Shown here: piece after piece, positions 1 through 12,740 of the stretch
Layout of the letters: every line of letters begins with the position of its first letter
How positions within the stretch are numbered: position 1 is the first letter of the stretch
Assembly (NCBI GenBank): GCA_037962975.1
Contig: CM075676.1
Location: forward strand, 23,617,001 to 23,681,000
DNA from: Clitoria ternatea
Lineage: Eukaryota > Streptophyta > Magnoliopsida > Fabales > Fabaceae
Direction: 5' to 3'
Length of the DNA: 64,000 nucleotides
Notes under the pieces: model-generated
The model's input: only the letters and a program-made list of their open reading frames with translations
The model's database searches: none
What the model was told of the DNA's origin: nothing
Translations under genes and position numbers: made by a program

Positions 1-47
<47 letters not shown>
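1..47. repeat. (TA)n microsatellite
   Basis: The window opens inside an uninterrupted TA dinucleotide run, so its true left end is outside the window. Confidence 0.95.
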
Positions 48-49
<2 letters not shown>

Positions 50-501
50 CAATCTTCTTGAAAATGATACAGAAGATATGAAATCATATATATAAATTAA
101 TAATAAGTTAATATTTTAACATATAATGTATCTATTATTGTTATTATTATAAATATATATTATGTAAAATTATGTTATATGTAACTTGGTAATGATACAA
201 CGAGTAATAATAATAATAAGCACGGAAACAAGTATTTTGGGATGGAAAGTAATATGTCATGATATTAAATTTTCACAGATTTGAGACAGAAATTAATATA
301 AGATAATTTTTGTCTCAAATTTTTCATTGTACTGCACCTATCAAATGTTTGGGATTACTCACCAATAATTTTTCTGTGAGCATGGAACTCGTATAAGAAT
401 CGACAAAAATCCCCTCTCAGATAATCCCAAAATTGTATGATAAAGTGAAAATTGTAACAATCTAAGCCCGGACTTTTATTCCTTGTGCATTCATTCCTAC
501 A
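48..501. other. AT-rich intergenic DNA
   Basis: No coding, RNA or repeat signal was recognised. It is very AT-rich with short TAA/ATT runs. Confidence 0.6.
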
Positions 502-1036
502 TAGCATGGGTGAGCAACATCCATCTACCCGACTGAAAATCGTACAAACCGGAAATAAAAAACGAGTTTGGTCAGGTTTGGGCGGGTAAACGGGTAAGCA
601 GGTAAAAGAAACGGTTAAGTTTGGTTAAATTTGGACGGATACGATTTTTAATTTCTACCAACCAAATTAACCGTACCCGACGAACCCATTATAAACCTAT
701 ATGTTTATTTTAATTAAGTCTAAATTGATGTAAATTTATGCATTGATGTTATGTATAAACTTACATGTTTATTTTAATTAAGTCTTTTATTAGATGATTA
801 GATATATATGTATACATTAAATCATTTTTTCTATAGAATTGATAGTGAAAATGGGTAAAAAAAGTTTTTAAACCAAAATTATTCATTTGAACTTAACCGA
901 AACCGTTCACCCGAAACCCGATGAAACCGTGAGGTTATTCGATCGGTTTTGGTTGGAAATAAATTACATTCAGTTAATAGTGATTGAACAATTCATCACC
1001 CGTACCCGTCAAACCCGACCGCTGAGCACTCCTACT
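502..1036. mobile_element. possible small non-autonomous DNA element (MITE-like)
   Basis: The block begins TAGCATGGGTGAGCA. The reverse complement of its end reads TAGTAGGAGTGCTCA, so the ends form an imperfect inverted repeat of about 15 bases. The interior is rich in complementary GGGTAAACGGG/GGTTTGG and CCCGAAACCCG/AACCG motifs near the two ends, as in plant fold-back elements. There is no coding capacity and no clean target duplication. It could also be ordinary low-complexity DNA. Confidence 0.3.
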
Positions 1037-1470
1037 ACACAACCTGCTTCACCTCATCCTTTGTAAAAAGTCTAATCAGTGCTTCCTATGACGTGTATTA
1101 ATCGTGACCCATGTTAATATATCAACTTGTGACACATGTCATGAGATGCCATGTTACTCTTAATTTAAAACTAACAAAATGACCAAATTAAACCTTTTTT
1201 AAAGGGGGATTAATTTAAAACAAAAAATATATAAGGGATCAACTTGAAACCCACCTAAAAGATATCATATATACATGTACGTGTCATATGCTTGTATGAT
1301 TATGAACATTCACTTATAATTTTCATACTATATTAAACTTAAATGTAACAATATTAAAAATAGATTTTAATTTTAATCTTTATGCTTGATAAAAAAGTTC
1401 TGGCCGACTACATATGATTTTTTTCTTCTTCTAGTATTAGTAGTATTTTTTTTTTCTAAGAAAAAACAAA
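1037..1470. other. AT-rich DNA upstream of NPG1
   Basis: No gene was seen. It probably includes the distal promoter of the NPG1-type gene that follows. Confidence 0.5.
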
Positions 1471-1480
1471 TATAAATAAA
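1471..1480 (+). promoter_or_regulatory. candidate TATA box for NPG1
   Basis: TATAAATAAA lies about 530 bases before the NPG1 start codon. If used, the leader would be long and would contain upstream ATGs (for example at 1689). A 5'UTR intron ending at the CAG near 1978, just before GTGGTGG, would be compatible. This is inference from the motif only. Confidence 0.3.
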
Positions 1481-2002
1481 CGTGTAGGTGGGTCTTAAAA
1501 TTCGATGTTGAAATAATTACAGAACACGTTTATCAAATGGCTTTGCCAGTTTCATTTGTAGAGTAGCGGTTGACCCGCCCACCACGTATCTTTCTAACCC
1601 CCCTCGTTGCATTTCTAGTTTTTAATTGTTTTTATCCCTGAAAATTAAGACAATACAAAACAAATAAATTGATTGATTTGTCCGCGGGATGAGATCGCCA
1701 AACCGCATCGAAACAAACAAAAACCAATTCGAAGACCAAACAAACAAAGCTTCCCCACAGATCGCTGTTCCGATATCACATTGTCTTCACGAGGTCCTAA
1801 GGTCCTGTTTGTTTCTTACCCTCCTTTTTACTTTTCTGGATCCGCTATTTTCTCCTTTCATTAATCTCTATCCACAGCCGCAACTAAAAAAAAACGAAAG
1901 AAAAAACACACCAATCCCGAACGGCATTGTTTGGATCCGTTTAAAATCCGAAACTAATGTGCGCGCGCGCGTGTGCAGGTGGTGGAGGAGAGGAAATGAT
2001 TG

Positions 2003-5000
2003 ATGGAGTCTAGTGAGAGCGAGGACGTGACGACGGTTCGCGAGTTCTCTGCAAATGGAACTTGCATGAAAATCACGGAGGTTGAGGCCAAGCTCGATGA
2101 AGGAAATATTGAAGAAGCAGAATCAGCATTGCGTGAAGGCTTGTCAATCAATTCTGAGGTCCTTTTTGATTTCTCAATTTTCATCTTTCTAACCAACATA
2201 AATAAAACCAATATCACTATTCCATTGATCGACCAAGAAGCTCTTATCATCCTCTCATTTTTTTGCTGCCAAATCATTGCAACCCTTCTTTGCTTTAATT
2301 CTGAAACATATTCTTTCTTCCCTTTTTTTGAGCGCAGTATGTAATTTCCATCATCTTTAACTAATTTAAACTACATTGAGTTGAGAGTTAAGAGTGGTTT
2401 ACTGAATATGATTGAATCTGTTTTCAATCAAATATCAAGGTCTTTGAGAGGTTTTCATTTTTCCTTATCTTTTGCTCGAGGCATTGAAGATTCTGGTCCC
2501 AACTCCCGACCTTCTGTTGCATCGGTGCTTAAAACTGTGGTTGTGGTGACGTCGCGGTGACTTCACAAACCTTAATATTATGGATAATTGTGGACAAATG
2601 CAGCCATAATTACAGTTGAGATGTGGTTGCGAAGAGTTAAAAAATTTTGATATTGTGAGCTGCAAATGTGGTTGTGGACCACAATTTAAAACAATGGTTG
2701 CAACATGTTAATACTAGTGAGTTATCAAAATATTTTATCAGAATTGGTGAAAATTTCTCCCTTGGGGGCAAGGTGGAATCTCAGATCTGTGATTATTTTT
2801 GTGATAACAAAAAAAACTTTTGAATATTACTAGGAATCTGTTTTTTGATGATACAGGGTTTGGTTAGGGTGCGATGAGCAAGCCGTGAGCAATACAGTAA
2901 AGATGTTATTACAAAATAAAAGATTGCACAGCGTTATCTAGCTAATTGTACCTACTCTTTCTTTTTCCTTTTTAATCAACGTTCAACAAATGTGTTCATT
3001 TCTTGTAAAATATGTCAAAATAAAATTTCTTATAGTGAGGAAGAATGAATATTTGCTTTTTCCTATATGATCAGTATTGACATTTGCATAAAGTCTTACA
3101 TATATAATGGATTATAACTTATATACATGGATTGCATTATTCATTTCCTGTAACTGGATTTTAAACGAGGTAAGAACATGCCAAAACAAAAATAGCCTGT
3201 GAAGCAACCTCTATGTTGGACATGGTGAACAACCCATTAAATTTCTCAATACCTTGTTTCTTCTTGGGATTGAACTGGAAACCATTTTTGGAGATACAAG
3301 TATAACAATCATATGTGTTGAGTTATGCTCTTTGGTCACTTTAAACCTTAACAGGAAGCAAGGGCCCTTCTTGGAAAGTTAGAGTATCAAAGAGGTAATC
3401 TTGAAGGTGCTCTTCGTGTGTTTGATGGGATTGATCTTGAAGCAGCCGCACAGCGACTGCAATCCTCCATTGCTGAAAAGCAACCCACTAAGAAAGGTCC
3501 CCCGTGCTGAATCACCTTCTCTTATCTTTGCAAACAAGTAACATGACATTTAAAATGATCTATATTCCATATATATGAATTTTTTTATAAATTATATACA
3601 TGTTATATTACTATATTATTATTCTTAGCAGCTCTTTCCTAATCAATCAGCTTTTGTGCTCTCCCAAAACAGCGGAAAGACTTTGAAGAATTAACATATT
3701 TCAATGTATAACAACATATAAGAACATTTTTTTTTTGTAAGAAATGTGATTTTTAGAAGAGGTTAGGAACAAACAAACCATGGATGAATCTAAGCAACTC
3801 TTTCTTAAAGCTAAGCGATCAAAACACGTATTCCATTTTATAGTTAGAATAGAACAAAAAACAAATATCAATAGATACCTAGAAGACAAGTAAAATACAT
3901 CAACAGACTCTCTACTAGCTTTTTTCATCTACTTGTTATAGCATAACAAGCTAGTCAAAAATCCTTTATTTATTTATTTATTATCAACTCAATCGCTCTT
4001 TTGATTTTGGGAAAAACATCTTTCTCAGTCTCTCAGCATGCTGCGAGTGTGGTGCTTGAAGCCATCTACTTAAAAGCCAAGTCTCTACAAAAACTGGGCA
4101 AATGTACTGGTATTGAATATTGACTATTGAAAGTTCTCTCTACCTGTTGTTTACTTGATCTTTCTTCTCTTTCTTAATGTGAATGAATCCTTCATTCCTT
4201 CTCTGTCTTCAATATTCTATCTTTGAATCAGATTAAATACATTGAAATGCTTGTTTCATGGATTTATACAGAAGCTGCTAATGAATGTAAGGGTGTTCTT
4301 GATGCTGCCGAGAAGACATTTTGTCAGGGTACACCTGACACACAAGTGGACGAAAAATTGCAGGAGATAGTCAGCCATGCAGTAGAGCTCCTTCCAGAGC
4401 TATGGAAAGGGGCCGGTTGCTATAATGAGGCATTGTCTGCTTACAGGAATGCCCTCCTAAGTCAATGGAACCTTGGTAATGATTTCTGTGCAAGAATTCA
4501 GATGTCATTTGCTGTGTTTTTGCTGCACAGTGGGGTGGAGGCTAGTCCGCCCAGTTTAGCAGTTCAGGTTGAAGGGTCCTATGTACCTAAGAATAATCTG
4601 GAAGAGGCAATTCTGCTTCTAATGATTTCTTTGAGAAAGTTTGGCCTCAGTAAGACAGCATGGGATCCTTCAGTTATGGAACACCTGATATTCGCACTTT
4701 CAACCTGTGGTCAAACTTCTACTTTAGCGAAGCTATTCGAAGAGTTGATGCCTGGTATATATCATCGAATTGACCGTTGGAATTCTTTAGCTCTATGTCA
4801 TTGTGGAGCTGGAAAAAATAAAAGTGCTTTAAATCTGCTAAGGATGTCTTTGCATAAACATGAACGACCAGATGACCTTATATCATTATTATTGGCCGCA
4901 AGGATTTGCAATGAGGATCCTCATCTTGCTGCTGAGGGAGCAGGATATGCCCAGAGGGCAATCAATAATGCCCGGGGCTTAGATGAGCATTTGAAAGGTG

Positions 5001-8000
5001 TGGGTCTTCGGATGCTGGGGCTTTGCCTTGGAAAGCAAGCCAGGGTTGCTTCTTCTGACTTTGAGAGGTCTATGCTTCAATCCAAAGCTCTGCAATCATT
5101 GGAGGAGGCAGTCAGGCTCGAGCAGAATAATTCTGATCTAATTTTTGAATTGGGTATTCAATATGCTCAGCACCGCAATTTAACTTCTGCTTTACGCTAT
5201 GCCAAGCAGTTCTTTGACAGAACTGGTGGCTCTAAATTGGAAGGTTGGAGATTGCTTGCACTAGTTTTGTCTGCACAGAAAAGATTTTCAGAGGCTGAAG
5301 TGGTGACTGATGCTGCTTTAGATGAGACTGCAAAATGGGAGCAGGGGCCACTATTCAAGCTGAAAGCCAAGCTGAAGATCTCCCAATTACGGCCCATGGA
5401 TGCTATTGAAATTTACCGGTACCTTCTTGCCTTGGTTCAAGCCCAGCGGAAATCACTTGGGCCTCCCAAGCTTAGTTCACAGGCAAGCTTCTGCATTCTT
5501 CTATTTCAATAAATCTTATGTTTAAATTTAAAAATAAAGTGAGACATGTTTTATCAAATAATGAGTACGACAATGATGGTGGTTTAATATAATTGCAATA
5601 TGGTTAAATTATTTCAATCACATTGTATAATGATGATAGATTTGACTTCTCATTATCCTAGTAGTAGTAGCTGAATACATGTAATGTCATAATGAGCGAA
5701 GTGGATTTCCTCTAATATTGATGTCAATCCAATACTTTGTTAGAATAATGCAAAGTTCATGCATCCTCATCAAATGAGTTATTCACTTATTCTCACATGT
5801 TAAATACTTCAATGTATTGTTTTTGTAGGAATTACTATTTAGGAAGTAGCACATATGTACTCTTTGCCTAGGAAATAGTCCCCATTTACACTCCAAGCAG
5901 TTCCGTCCTATCTCTCCTTCCTCCCTCAATTTCTCTCCCTCAAATTTTGTTCCAGATGGTTATCAATTATCATCCATCATGTCATGTCTTGTCACAGTTT
6001 TGTTACATTGTTCCTAAAACATGGAACTGTTTTGACTTTCATTAGCTTTCTTCTCTAATTTTGGTAGTATTCTTTCTCATTTCTACTCTTTAGTCACTTG
6101 CTCTTCTTGCCTCCACCTTTTTCCTATCAGCCTTTTCCTCTGCTGTTGATCTTCTGTTCTTCTGTTGACCTCTGTGACAAGTTGTTGTTCCCAAGTGATA
6201 TAGTAAGTAAATTCCAATCAAGAGATTTGTACGATAAAACTACACTACAAAGCATTACATAAACTACTAAAAGATAAACATCAATTTCATTCTCTATTCA
6301 ATAAGAAGAGGGCATACACATATAGGGTAAAGTTAGAGCATTCTAGAATTACTAAAATAACCTAGTTTAATAATGTGCCTAATTTACCTCCTAGCATTCC
6401 TATTCTTTTCACAAACATTTTGTCCTCAACGTGTAAAAAATATGATAGGAATTACATTAATATTTAAAAAGTGAAAACAAGAAAATACAAACATAACTAA
6501 TAATATAAATTTCTAATAAGTCCATTATTGTTCCAGAAAATTGAGAACCAATTTCTTTTTCCCGTTTTCTCCAATTATGCAATATGTATTTCTTAACAAT
6601 AAAAGCCACGTGAAAGAAGCCTTGGCACATGAGGAAATTGGTGACGTGGCATGGTGAGATTGGTTTAGAAATTGGCACTTGTATTATGCTTGTTTGGAAC
6701 GTCCTTGATTAAGGCATAGGAGTTTGAGTAGCATCAAACAGATGACAAAGAGGCGCACATGAAACGAGGCCTCGTTGACGGCACAATTCTTGGAGTAGTG
6801 GGCAAGTTGGCATACGCAGGAATCATGGAGGAGGAGGGATCGGTCAGTGAAGTGGTTGTGGTGGTTTTTCTTGGGTGGGGTGGGGTGAGTTTGCTGTTGC
6901 AAACCCTATCCCTGTTTGCAGTGCTGATAATCCTAAGAGATATACTGAAATAATAAAACTAGTCCTAAGAGATATACTAAGCCCCAAGATACTCTAAAAT
7001 ATTCTATGAGATGTTTTCCTCACATTTTAACATACCGAAAGGAGAGTTGATTTTTCTCAAAGACGCTTCTTTTATAAATTCTTGAAACTAATCTTACTTT
7101 TTATTTTATTAACTCATTGTAGGGTGAGGATGATAAAATAAATGAACTTGATGTTTGGCATGGTCTGGCAAATTTATATTCAAGCCTTTCTCATTGGAAG
7201 GATGCCGAAATCTGTTTGCAGAAGGCCAGAGAGTTGAAGGAATACTCAGCAGCAACAATACACACTGAAGGCAAAAACATAACCTTTATGCTATTGAAGT
7301 TTTCTACTTTGTGTTTTCAACTTATGTTTCCAATTATGTTTTAATCATACTGAAATATCATGGAGGCAAGACCAGGGATTCAATCCCTGGCCTGCAAAAC
7401 TCATACATATTGGGAAAGTATTCATGGATGTGATCATCAGTAATAGACACACATTTGATTTAACAACATGGGGATGTTTGGTTTGTGAAAATGTCTTTTA
7501 TCTGTAGTGGTAATTGTCATTTTAACTAACATAAACGAATGGGTAATAGACACATACATATTGGGAGAGTATTCATGGATGTGATCATCAGTAATAGACA
7601 CATTTGATATAACAACATGAGGATGTTTGGTTTGTGAAAACATCTTGTATTATGGTAGTGGCAATGTGTCATTTCAACTTGTAAATGAATGGGTAATTTC
7701 ACCATGGTGTTATGTCATTCAAATGGAAAAATAATGTCCTTTCATTGATCTCCACTACCCAGAATTTCTGGATCTGTATGGAAGACACATATAGTTACCT
7801 GTAGTGAAGCCAAATCCTTATAGGATGTCATTGTAGAGCATAATATTAGAAGGATTTTTACCTCATCATTGACATTTTTATATTCTTCAACATGATTGTA
7901 CCAGGTGTTATGTTCGACGGTCGTGGACAAAGTCATGAAGCTCTTGTTTCTGCTGCTAATGCTGTCCTATTTGAACCAAACTACGTGCCATGTAAGATCT

Positions 8001-8224
8001 TGATGGCTTCTTTGATGCTGAAAATAGGTCCTAAAGCTTTGCCTGTTGCTAGAAGCCTGCTTTCTGATGCACTCAGAATAGAACCCACTAACCGCATGGC
8101 TTGGTATCACTTGGGATTAACTCACAAGGATGATGGCCGACTACGTGATGCCGCTGATTGCTTCCAGGCAGCTTCCATGCTTGAAGAATCCGATCCCATT
8201 GAAGGTTTCAGCTGCATACTTTGA
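2003..8224 (+). CDS. NPG1: NPG1-type calmodulin-binding TPR protein (No Pollen Germination family)
   Basis: Six coding exons join in frame to 685 residues: 2003-2158, 3355-3496, 4029-4109, 4272-5482, 7123-7270 and 7905-8224. The start is the ATG at 2003; an in-frame TGA at 1997 closes the frame upstream. The product matches the NPG family along its whole length: an N-terminal VREFSANG segment, an EARALLGKLEYQRGN TPR helix at about residues 53-67, a long exon of TPR repeats (for example ALPVARSLLSDALRIEPTN and MAWYHLGL near the end), and the terminal FQAASMLEESDPIE. Arabidopsis NPG1 is about 700 residues, so this copy is complete. Family members bind calmodulin, NPG1 is needed for pollen germination, and the family is the plant TTC7/YPP1-like scaffold of the plasma-membrane PI 4-kinase complex. 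Oddity: introns 4 and 5 appear to start with GC, not GT. NPG1 is a better match than NPGR1/2, from remembered sequence only. Confidence 0.92.
5483..7122 (+). other. NPG1 intron 4 with GC donor
   Basis: Exon 4 ends TCACAG, followed by GCAAGC, the usual form of a GC-type donor. The acceptor is TTGTAG before GGTGAGGAT. No GT donor that keeps the conserved protein in frame was seen nearby. The 1.64-kb intron has no recognisable gene; short open frames near 6460-6950 look like chance. Confidence 0.7.
7402..7700. repeat. two-copy tandem duplication (period about 151 bp) in NPG1 intron 5
   Basis: The segment starting CATACATATTGGGAAAG at 7402 recurs from 7553 (CATACATATTGGGAGAG). Both carry ATTCATGGATGTGATCATCA, the GATGTTTGGTTTGTGAAAA block and a closing GAATGGGTAAT. 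The copies differ by scattered substitutions and small indels. It is intronic, between exons 5 and 6 of NPG1. Confidence 0.8.
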
Positions 8225-8755
8225 CTCCATCCCATCCTTAAATACTTCCCTCTGCTGTCAGATTCATATCATTCTGTTGTCAGTTTTGAAAATAGTTTTC
8301 CCCTTTTTTCTTATCTAATCTTGTCATGAGAACTAGGCTTGAAGGAAAAAAAAAAGGGTTAAATTATAACGTAGGAATTAAGAAGATGGCAAAGATGTTA
8401 ATCTGGTAGTAGGATGGATAAATTGTAAAGAACTAGTTTTTAATGTGGTTCAGTTCTTTCTTTGCCTTGTAAATGAATGATTCAAATTTCAAAGAAAGTA
8501 AACTATACTACAGAGAGATTCAATTTCCCTATTTTTATTCACTTATGCTGCTTTGCGCATTTGTGTGAGCTCTGATGTTGCTTTTCGTTTAGTTTGCTAA
8601 GAAAAATATTGACTTCTTGTTATGGTCTTTATTACCTTTTTGTTAGTTAGTATTGTGAACTTGGCCTGGTTTATAAACATTGCTCAACTTTTTGTTAGTT
8701 AGTATTGATAATTTCTGAATAATTTGTTTTGAGAAAATGATTTGCATCAGTGTAG
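8225..8755. other. NPG1 3' flank
   Basis: This should hold the 3'UTR and poly(A) site of NPG1. No clear polyadenylation signal was singled out. TTTTTGTTAGTTAGTATTG occurs twice (8637 and 8690), a small direct repeat. Confidence 0.5.
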
Positions 8756-8940
8756 CTAGAATCGTGTGTATCGGACAATAAATTCGAGATTCGAAACGAA
8801 ATCAGTCTTCTTTAATACGAATCGCAAGGGTGAATCGTTTTTGCTGTGAATCGCAACCTGTATCGCTTGAATCGTACCTGAATCGGTTGAATCGTGATTC
8901 CATCTCCAATTCAGATGATTCGAAAACACAGTTGGCAACT
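8756..8940. repeat. degenerate GAATCG repeat cluster
   Basis: AATCG or its near variants recur about ten times, including GAATCGTTTTT, GAATCGCAACC, GAATCGTACC, GAATCGGTT and the near-palindrome GAATCGTGATTC. Spacing is irregular (about 10-20 bases). No coding potential. Confidence 0.6.
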
Positions 8941-11152
8941 CCGGAGCGGGTCACGACTTAGTTTCTTTTGTTCGAAAAGGGGGAAACTGCAATACTTCTT
9001 CCCCTACTGAGCCACACCTTTTTTTTAACCTGAAGCTAACTAAGGAATCTCTCACTCTCTCCATCCCATTCCTCCATCGTATCCCACTCTCCCATGTTCC
9101 TATCATCTTTTTCTAGTTAATTGAGGAAACACATTTGATTGAGGAAGACGAGGATGAACTAAGGGACAAGAAAATAAATCTTGGAGATGAAAATTGATAT
9201 TTACATGCTTAGATTATGAAGTTATAATATATGTTATGGGATCTAAGCATAGGAATTAGGAAGTAGGTCTAGAATGCATTTGACTTGTTATTGGTGGTTT
9301 TTTTAGGGTTGTTACAGCGTTAAAACCCTTGCATTTATGTTGTAGCTATTGATTTTGAATTGCTATTTTGTTTTATGATAAGGATTTTAACTTATTTTGA
9401 AGTTCATTGATGAAACATGAAATTGTAAATATGTTTATGCAATGAATTCTGTCTTTATATTGAGTTTTAATCTTGTATCTTATGATATATTTTAAAATTC
9501 GATTCACTATTTAAAAATTAAAATCTTTCAATATATAATTTGAATCTCAATTTGACTATCTTGATTTGTATTGTATTTTGTCTGATTTTTAGTTTTAGTT
9601 TCATTTTCACCCGCATGGTGCCTTGAGGCTTGCACTCCATTTTGTAATGTGAAACTGGTTACCCGTTTTTGTGCATGTCTGGGTTTAGGGATTGTTTTCG
9701 GAGGGAAAAAACTTGTTTTTCAAATATTTTGTTAAAAAATCAATAAACATAAGTGATTTTGTTTTATCAGCACAAAACTAAATGATTAATTTCTGTAGTA
9801 GAGGCTAACTAATAGCTTGACATTCAAGCTGCCCGAAAAGAATTCATTTTGACAACATTATGTTTGTGGGGGTAACTTTTTAGTCATCAACGGGATTGAA
9901 AGAATCATTCCATTTAGTAAAATTATTTTCAACTGTAAAATCAGTAAAGTTTCAAAATTATACTTTTATATCATCAATCATTTAGAAAATTGGATTAAAC
10001 CGGCTAAAGAAAAAAAAATTAGTCATAAACTAAAAAAATTATCTTGGGAGAACCATTCAATTTTTTTAAAAAAGTCATTTTCTTTTTACTTATTTCTAAC
10101 TTTGTTTTAAATTTGTATCATATATATATATATATGAACTACTATTATTTAATTTTTTTATAAGTTTTTTTATAAAACAAAACATTTTTCTTACATTAAT
10201 TATATCATAATTTTATTTTTAATTTATTTTTAATACATAATATTAAAAAATATTTAATTATCATTTATTCAATCACAGTCATTAAACCTTGAATTTTTAC
10301 AAATTCAATCAGTACTACATTGATTATCAATATTAACCTAATTGAATAAATATTTCATAAAATAAATTAGTCACTTTATCTTTAAGCATGATTCATGCAA
10401 TTCAATTTCACAACGGTCTTCATTATTAAAAGTTTGATCGTAAACTAATTGATTTATTTTGGTTTTTTTATTAATAATGTGTGTCTAAAAATTAATTACA
10501 AAAATGGAGTTTTTTTTTGGCAATTTACATATCTAAAGTTATTTTTGTATGTTATGTTAGGCTCATACGACAGACAAATCACATGCAATGCGACAATGAA
10601 ATGTTTACAATTGGAATTTTTAATCGTTGACACCAGTGGTATCGTCGTGGATGGCTACAACATATTGGCAGTGTCTCAACCGCAGCCAATACTTTTCTAG
10701 ATTAACATCCTTTGAGTCTATGTTCGATTACAACTAAACTAACAATACTTCTCTCATATCTATATAATAATATATGTTATTATCTATATTAAAAAAATAA
10801 AAGATTTATATAAAAATATTAAATGAAATATTAAAACTAGACTGCTAATTTACTCTTTAACAAATTATATCACTCAAGAATAATTTAAAATTTAAAACTT
10901 TTAATATATGAAGTTTTTTTTATTACCGATACCCCATTCCAAATCTATTCAAGGCTTGAGTGGGGAATGAACGCAGAGCTCTTCCCACAATCTAAATTAC
11001 TAACTGAGTCACAGTCAATATATAAATCTTTTCTAATTACAGAATATAAATTAAATATGGTGGCCACTTTAATAGAAAATAAGTTAATTCAACATATATT
11101 TGTTCATAAAAAGTATTTTCATTACTTAATTTTCGCTTTGACATGAAAATCA

Positions 11153-11161
<9 letters not shown>
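8941..11161. other. AT-rich intergenic DNA
   Basis: No gene, RNA or element was identified. It contains homopolymer-rich stretches and a short ATATAT run near 10122. Open frames here (for example 10449-10700) resemble no known protein. Confidence 0.6.

Positions 11162-11194
<33 letters not shown>
11162..11194. repeat. (TA)n microsatellite
   Basis: A pure alternating TA run of about 33 bases. Confidence 0.9.
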
Positions 11195-11196
<2 letters not shown>

Positions 11197-12021
11197 TTTA
11201 ACAAATAATAAGATTAACTCTTTTAAGCGTATATGTTACTATATTATTAAAGAGTTAGAGGTCAATTGTTAGAAAGAGTTTTAAATTCAATCCTTACTAT
11301 GAACGCATTATACATTGAGAAAGATGAAAAAGACAATTAAGGTTTGAGCGTGAGTTTAAGTTTATTAACTTATACTCTCATTTAGCAGTATAGATATGGA
11401 AGAGACACAAATTGTAACATGATACCCTATGACCTTCTATGTAATTTTCCAATGGTCAATTCCTGGATAACTTTAATATTTTCCCAAAACTCCAACTGCA
11501 AAAGCACTACTAGGTATGATACAAACTTGAGCATACATAAGGCTTCTAACAATTAAAACGTATAAAATATTTTTCATATGTTCTCTCTTAAGATCATTTT
11601 CAGGGAACTGACTTAGTTTAAGTTTACCGCCCTTCACAATGAGGCTACACTAGGTGAATAACTTTTCATGTTTAACCTCTTCGAAATGGAAACGCAAAAT
11701 GAAAAACCATAACATACATCTCAAGAATCATAAATGTCAACAACATTGCTGGCAATTCCAAAAAGGAAACGCAAAATGAAAGAAAATCCACAATACTTAC
11801 CGATTTACAAAATAAGAAATCAGTATAGGAAATATAATCTGTACTTTAAGGATGTAATATTTACAAAACATAACCAAAAGGGAGAGTGACCACCCCTTTT
11901 CAGCATATGTAAAGTAATGAAAAAAATAAAAAATATTTCTCAACCTCGTTATAAAAAATAAAAAATACCATGCAAATAAATCTGACAAAGAATACATACA
12001 AATTAGGAAGAAAAAACTAAC
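11195..12021. other. AT-rich intergenic DNA
   Basis: It would hold the rest of a gene if the first-exon candidate at 12022-12087 were real. No matching second exon was recognised on the minus strand. A good donor-like CG/GTAAGT is present on the minus strand near 11798 but has no convincing exon before it. Confidence 0.5.
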
Positions 12022-12087
12022 CGTGTTACGATCAGCCTTGCTATCAACGGGAGCTTTACCCTTGTTCGTTTGATAAACCAAGACCAT
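12022..12087 (-). other. orphan first-exon-like ORF piece (unknown gene)
   Basis: On the minus strand an ATG opens 22 codons (MVLVYQTNKGKAPVDSKADR...) of polar, gene-like composition. It ends at a donor-like CACG/GTTAGT, after which the frame becomes hydrophobic and AT-rich, like intron. A telo box sits 11 bases upstream of the ATG. I do not recognise the protein and found no following exons. It may be a gene relic, a duplicated first exon or chance. Confidence 0.3.
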
Positions 12088-12097
12088 GACAAGGGTT

Positions 12098-12106
12098 TAG
12101 GGTTTC
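12098..12106 (-). promoter_or_regulatory. telo box (AAACCCTAA)
   Basis: AAACCCTAA on the minus strand lies within AAACCCTAAACCC, just upstream of the candidate ATG at 12087. Telo boxes are typical of 5' regions of plant ribosomal-protein and other translation-related genes. Function here is inference. Confidence 0.4.
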
Positions 12107-12740
12107 GACGATATACGTTAAAGAGAGACCACGGAAGGGGTTTTGAAACAGAGAATCGAATGATTACCTCAGAGGAAAAGGAGAAATAATGGTTTCTGAA
12201 TTAGAAAGATTGAGGAACTGGGGAATAGTCGATGGAGAGACATGCAATATTGACAGGGAGGGAAACAAAAATTGAAGGGGAATCAAGGGTTTTAAAAGAA
12301 GTTGGAATAAACTGAACTGTTCGGGAAAATATAAACAAATGTTATACAAAAGGGAAGAAAGACAAAACAATTCCTCGAAACAAAGGGTATACGAAACGGT
12401 TTATGTATACATTGACACAGAGGGAATAGAATACGGAGACTATTTCATACGTTGCACTGGAATAATGTAAAATACAAAGCAACTCTCGGGAAAAACAAAA
12501 AGAAACTATACAACAAAAGGTTTGATTTGAGAATTAAAAAGGAAACGAAAATGCATAATTAGGACAAGTCAAACAATAAAAGCATTCAGATTTTAAAATA
12601 AAAAATAGAAAAAATAATAGGTAAAACATTTTGGGGAGAAATGACACCTAATAAATTCCACTATTTATATCTTTATACTGATTTTTATAATATATTAAGA
12701 TTAAGATTATACAGGGGTGTTGATTTTGTAATTTAAGTAA
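12107..12740. other. AT-rich intergenic DNA
   Basis: No gene or known repeat was identified. Confidence 0.55.

Noticed and set aside
7370..7392. CCAGGGATTCAATCCCTGG looked like a tRNA T-arm or SINE B box in NPG1 intron 5
   Set aside because: There is no A box, acceptor stem or anticodon arm at the right distance, and the loop does not fit the T-loop consensus.
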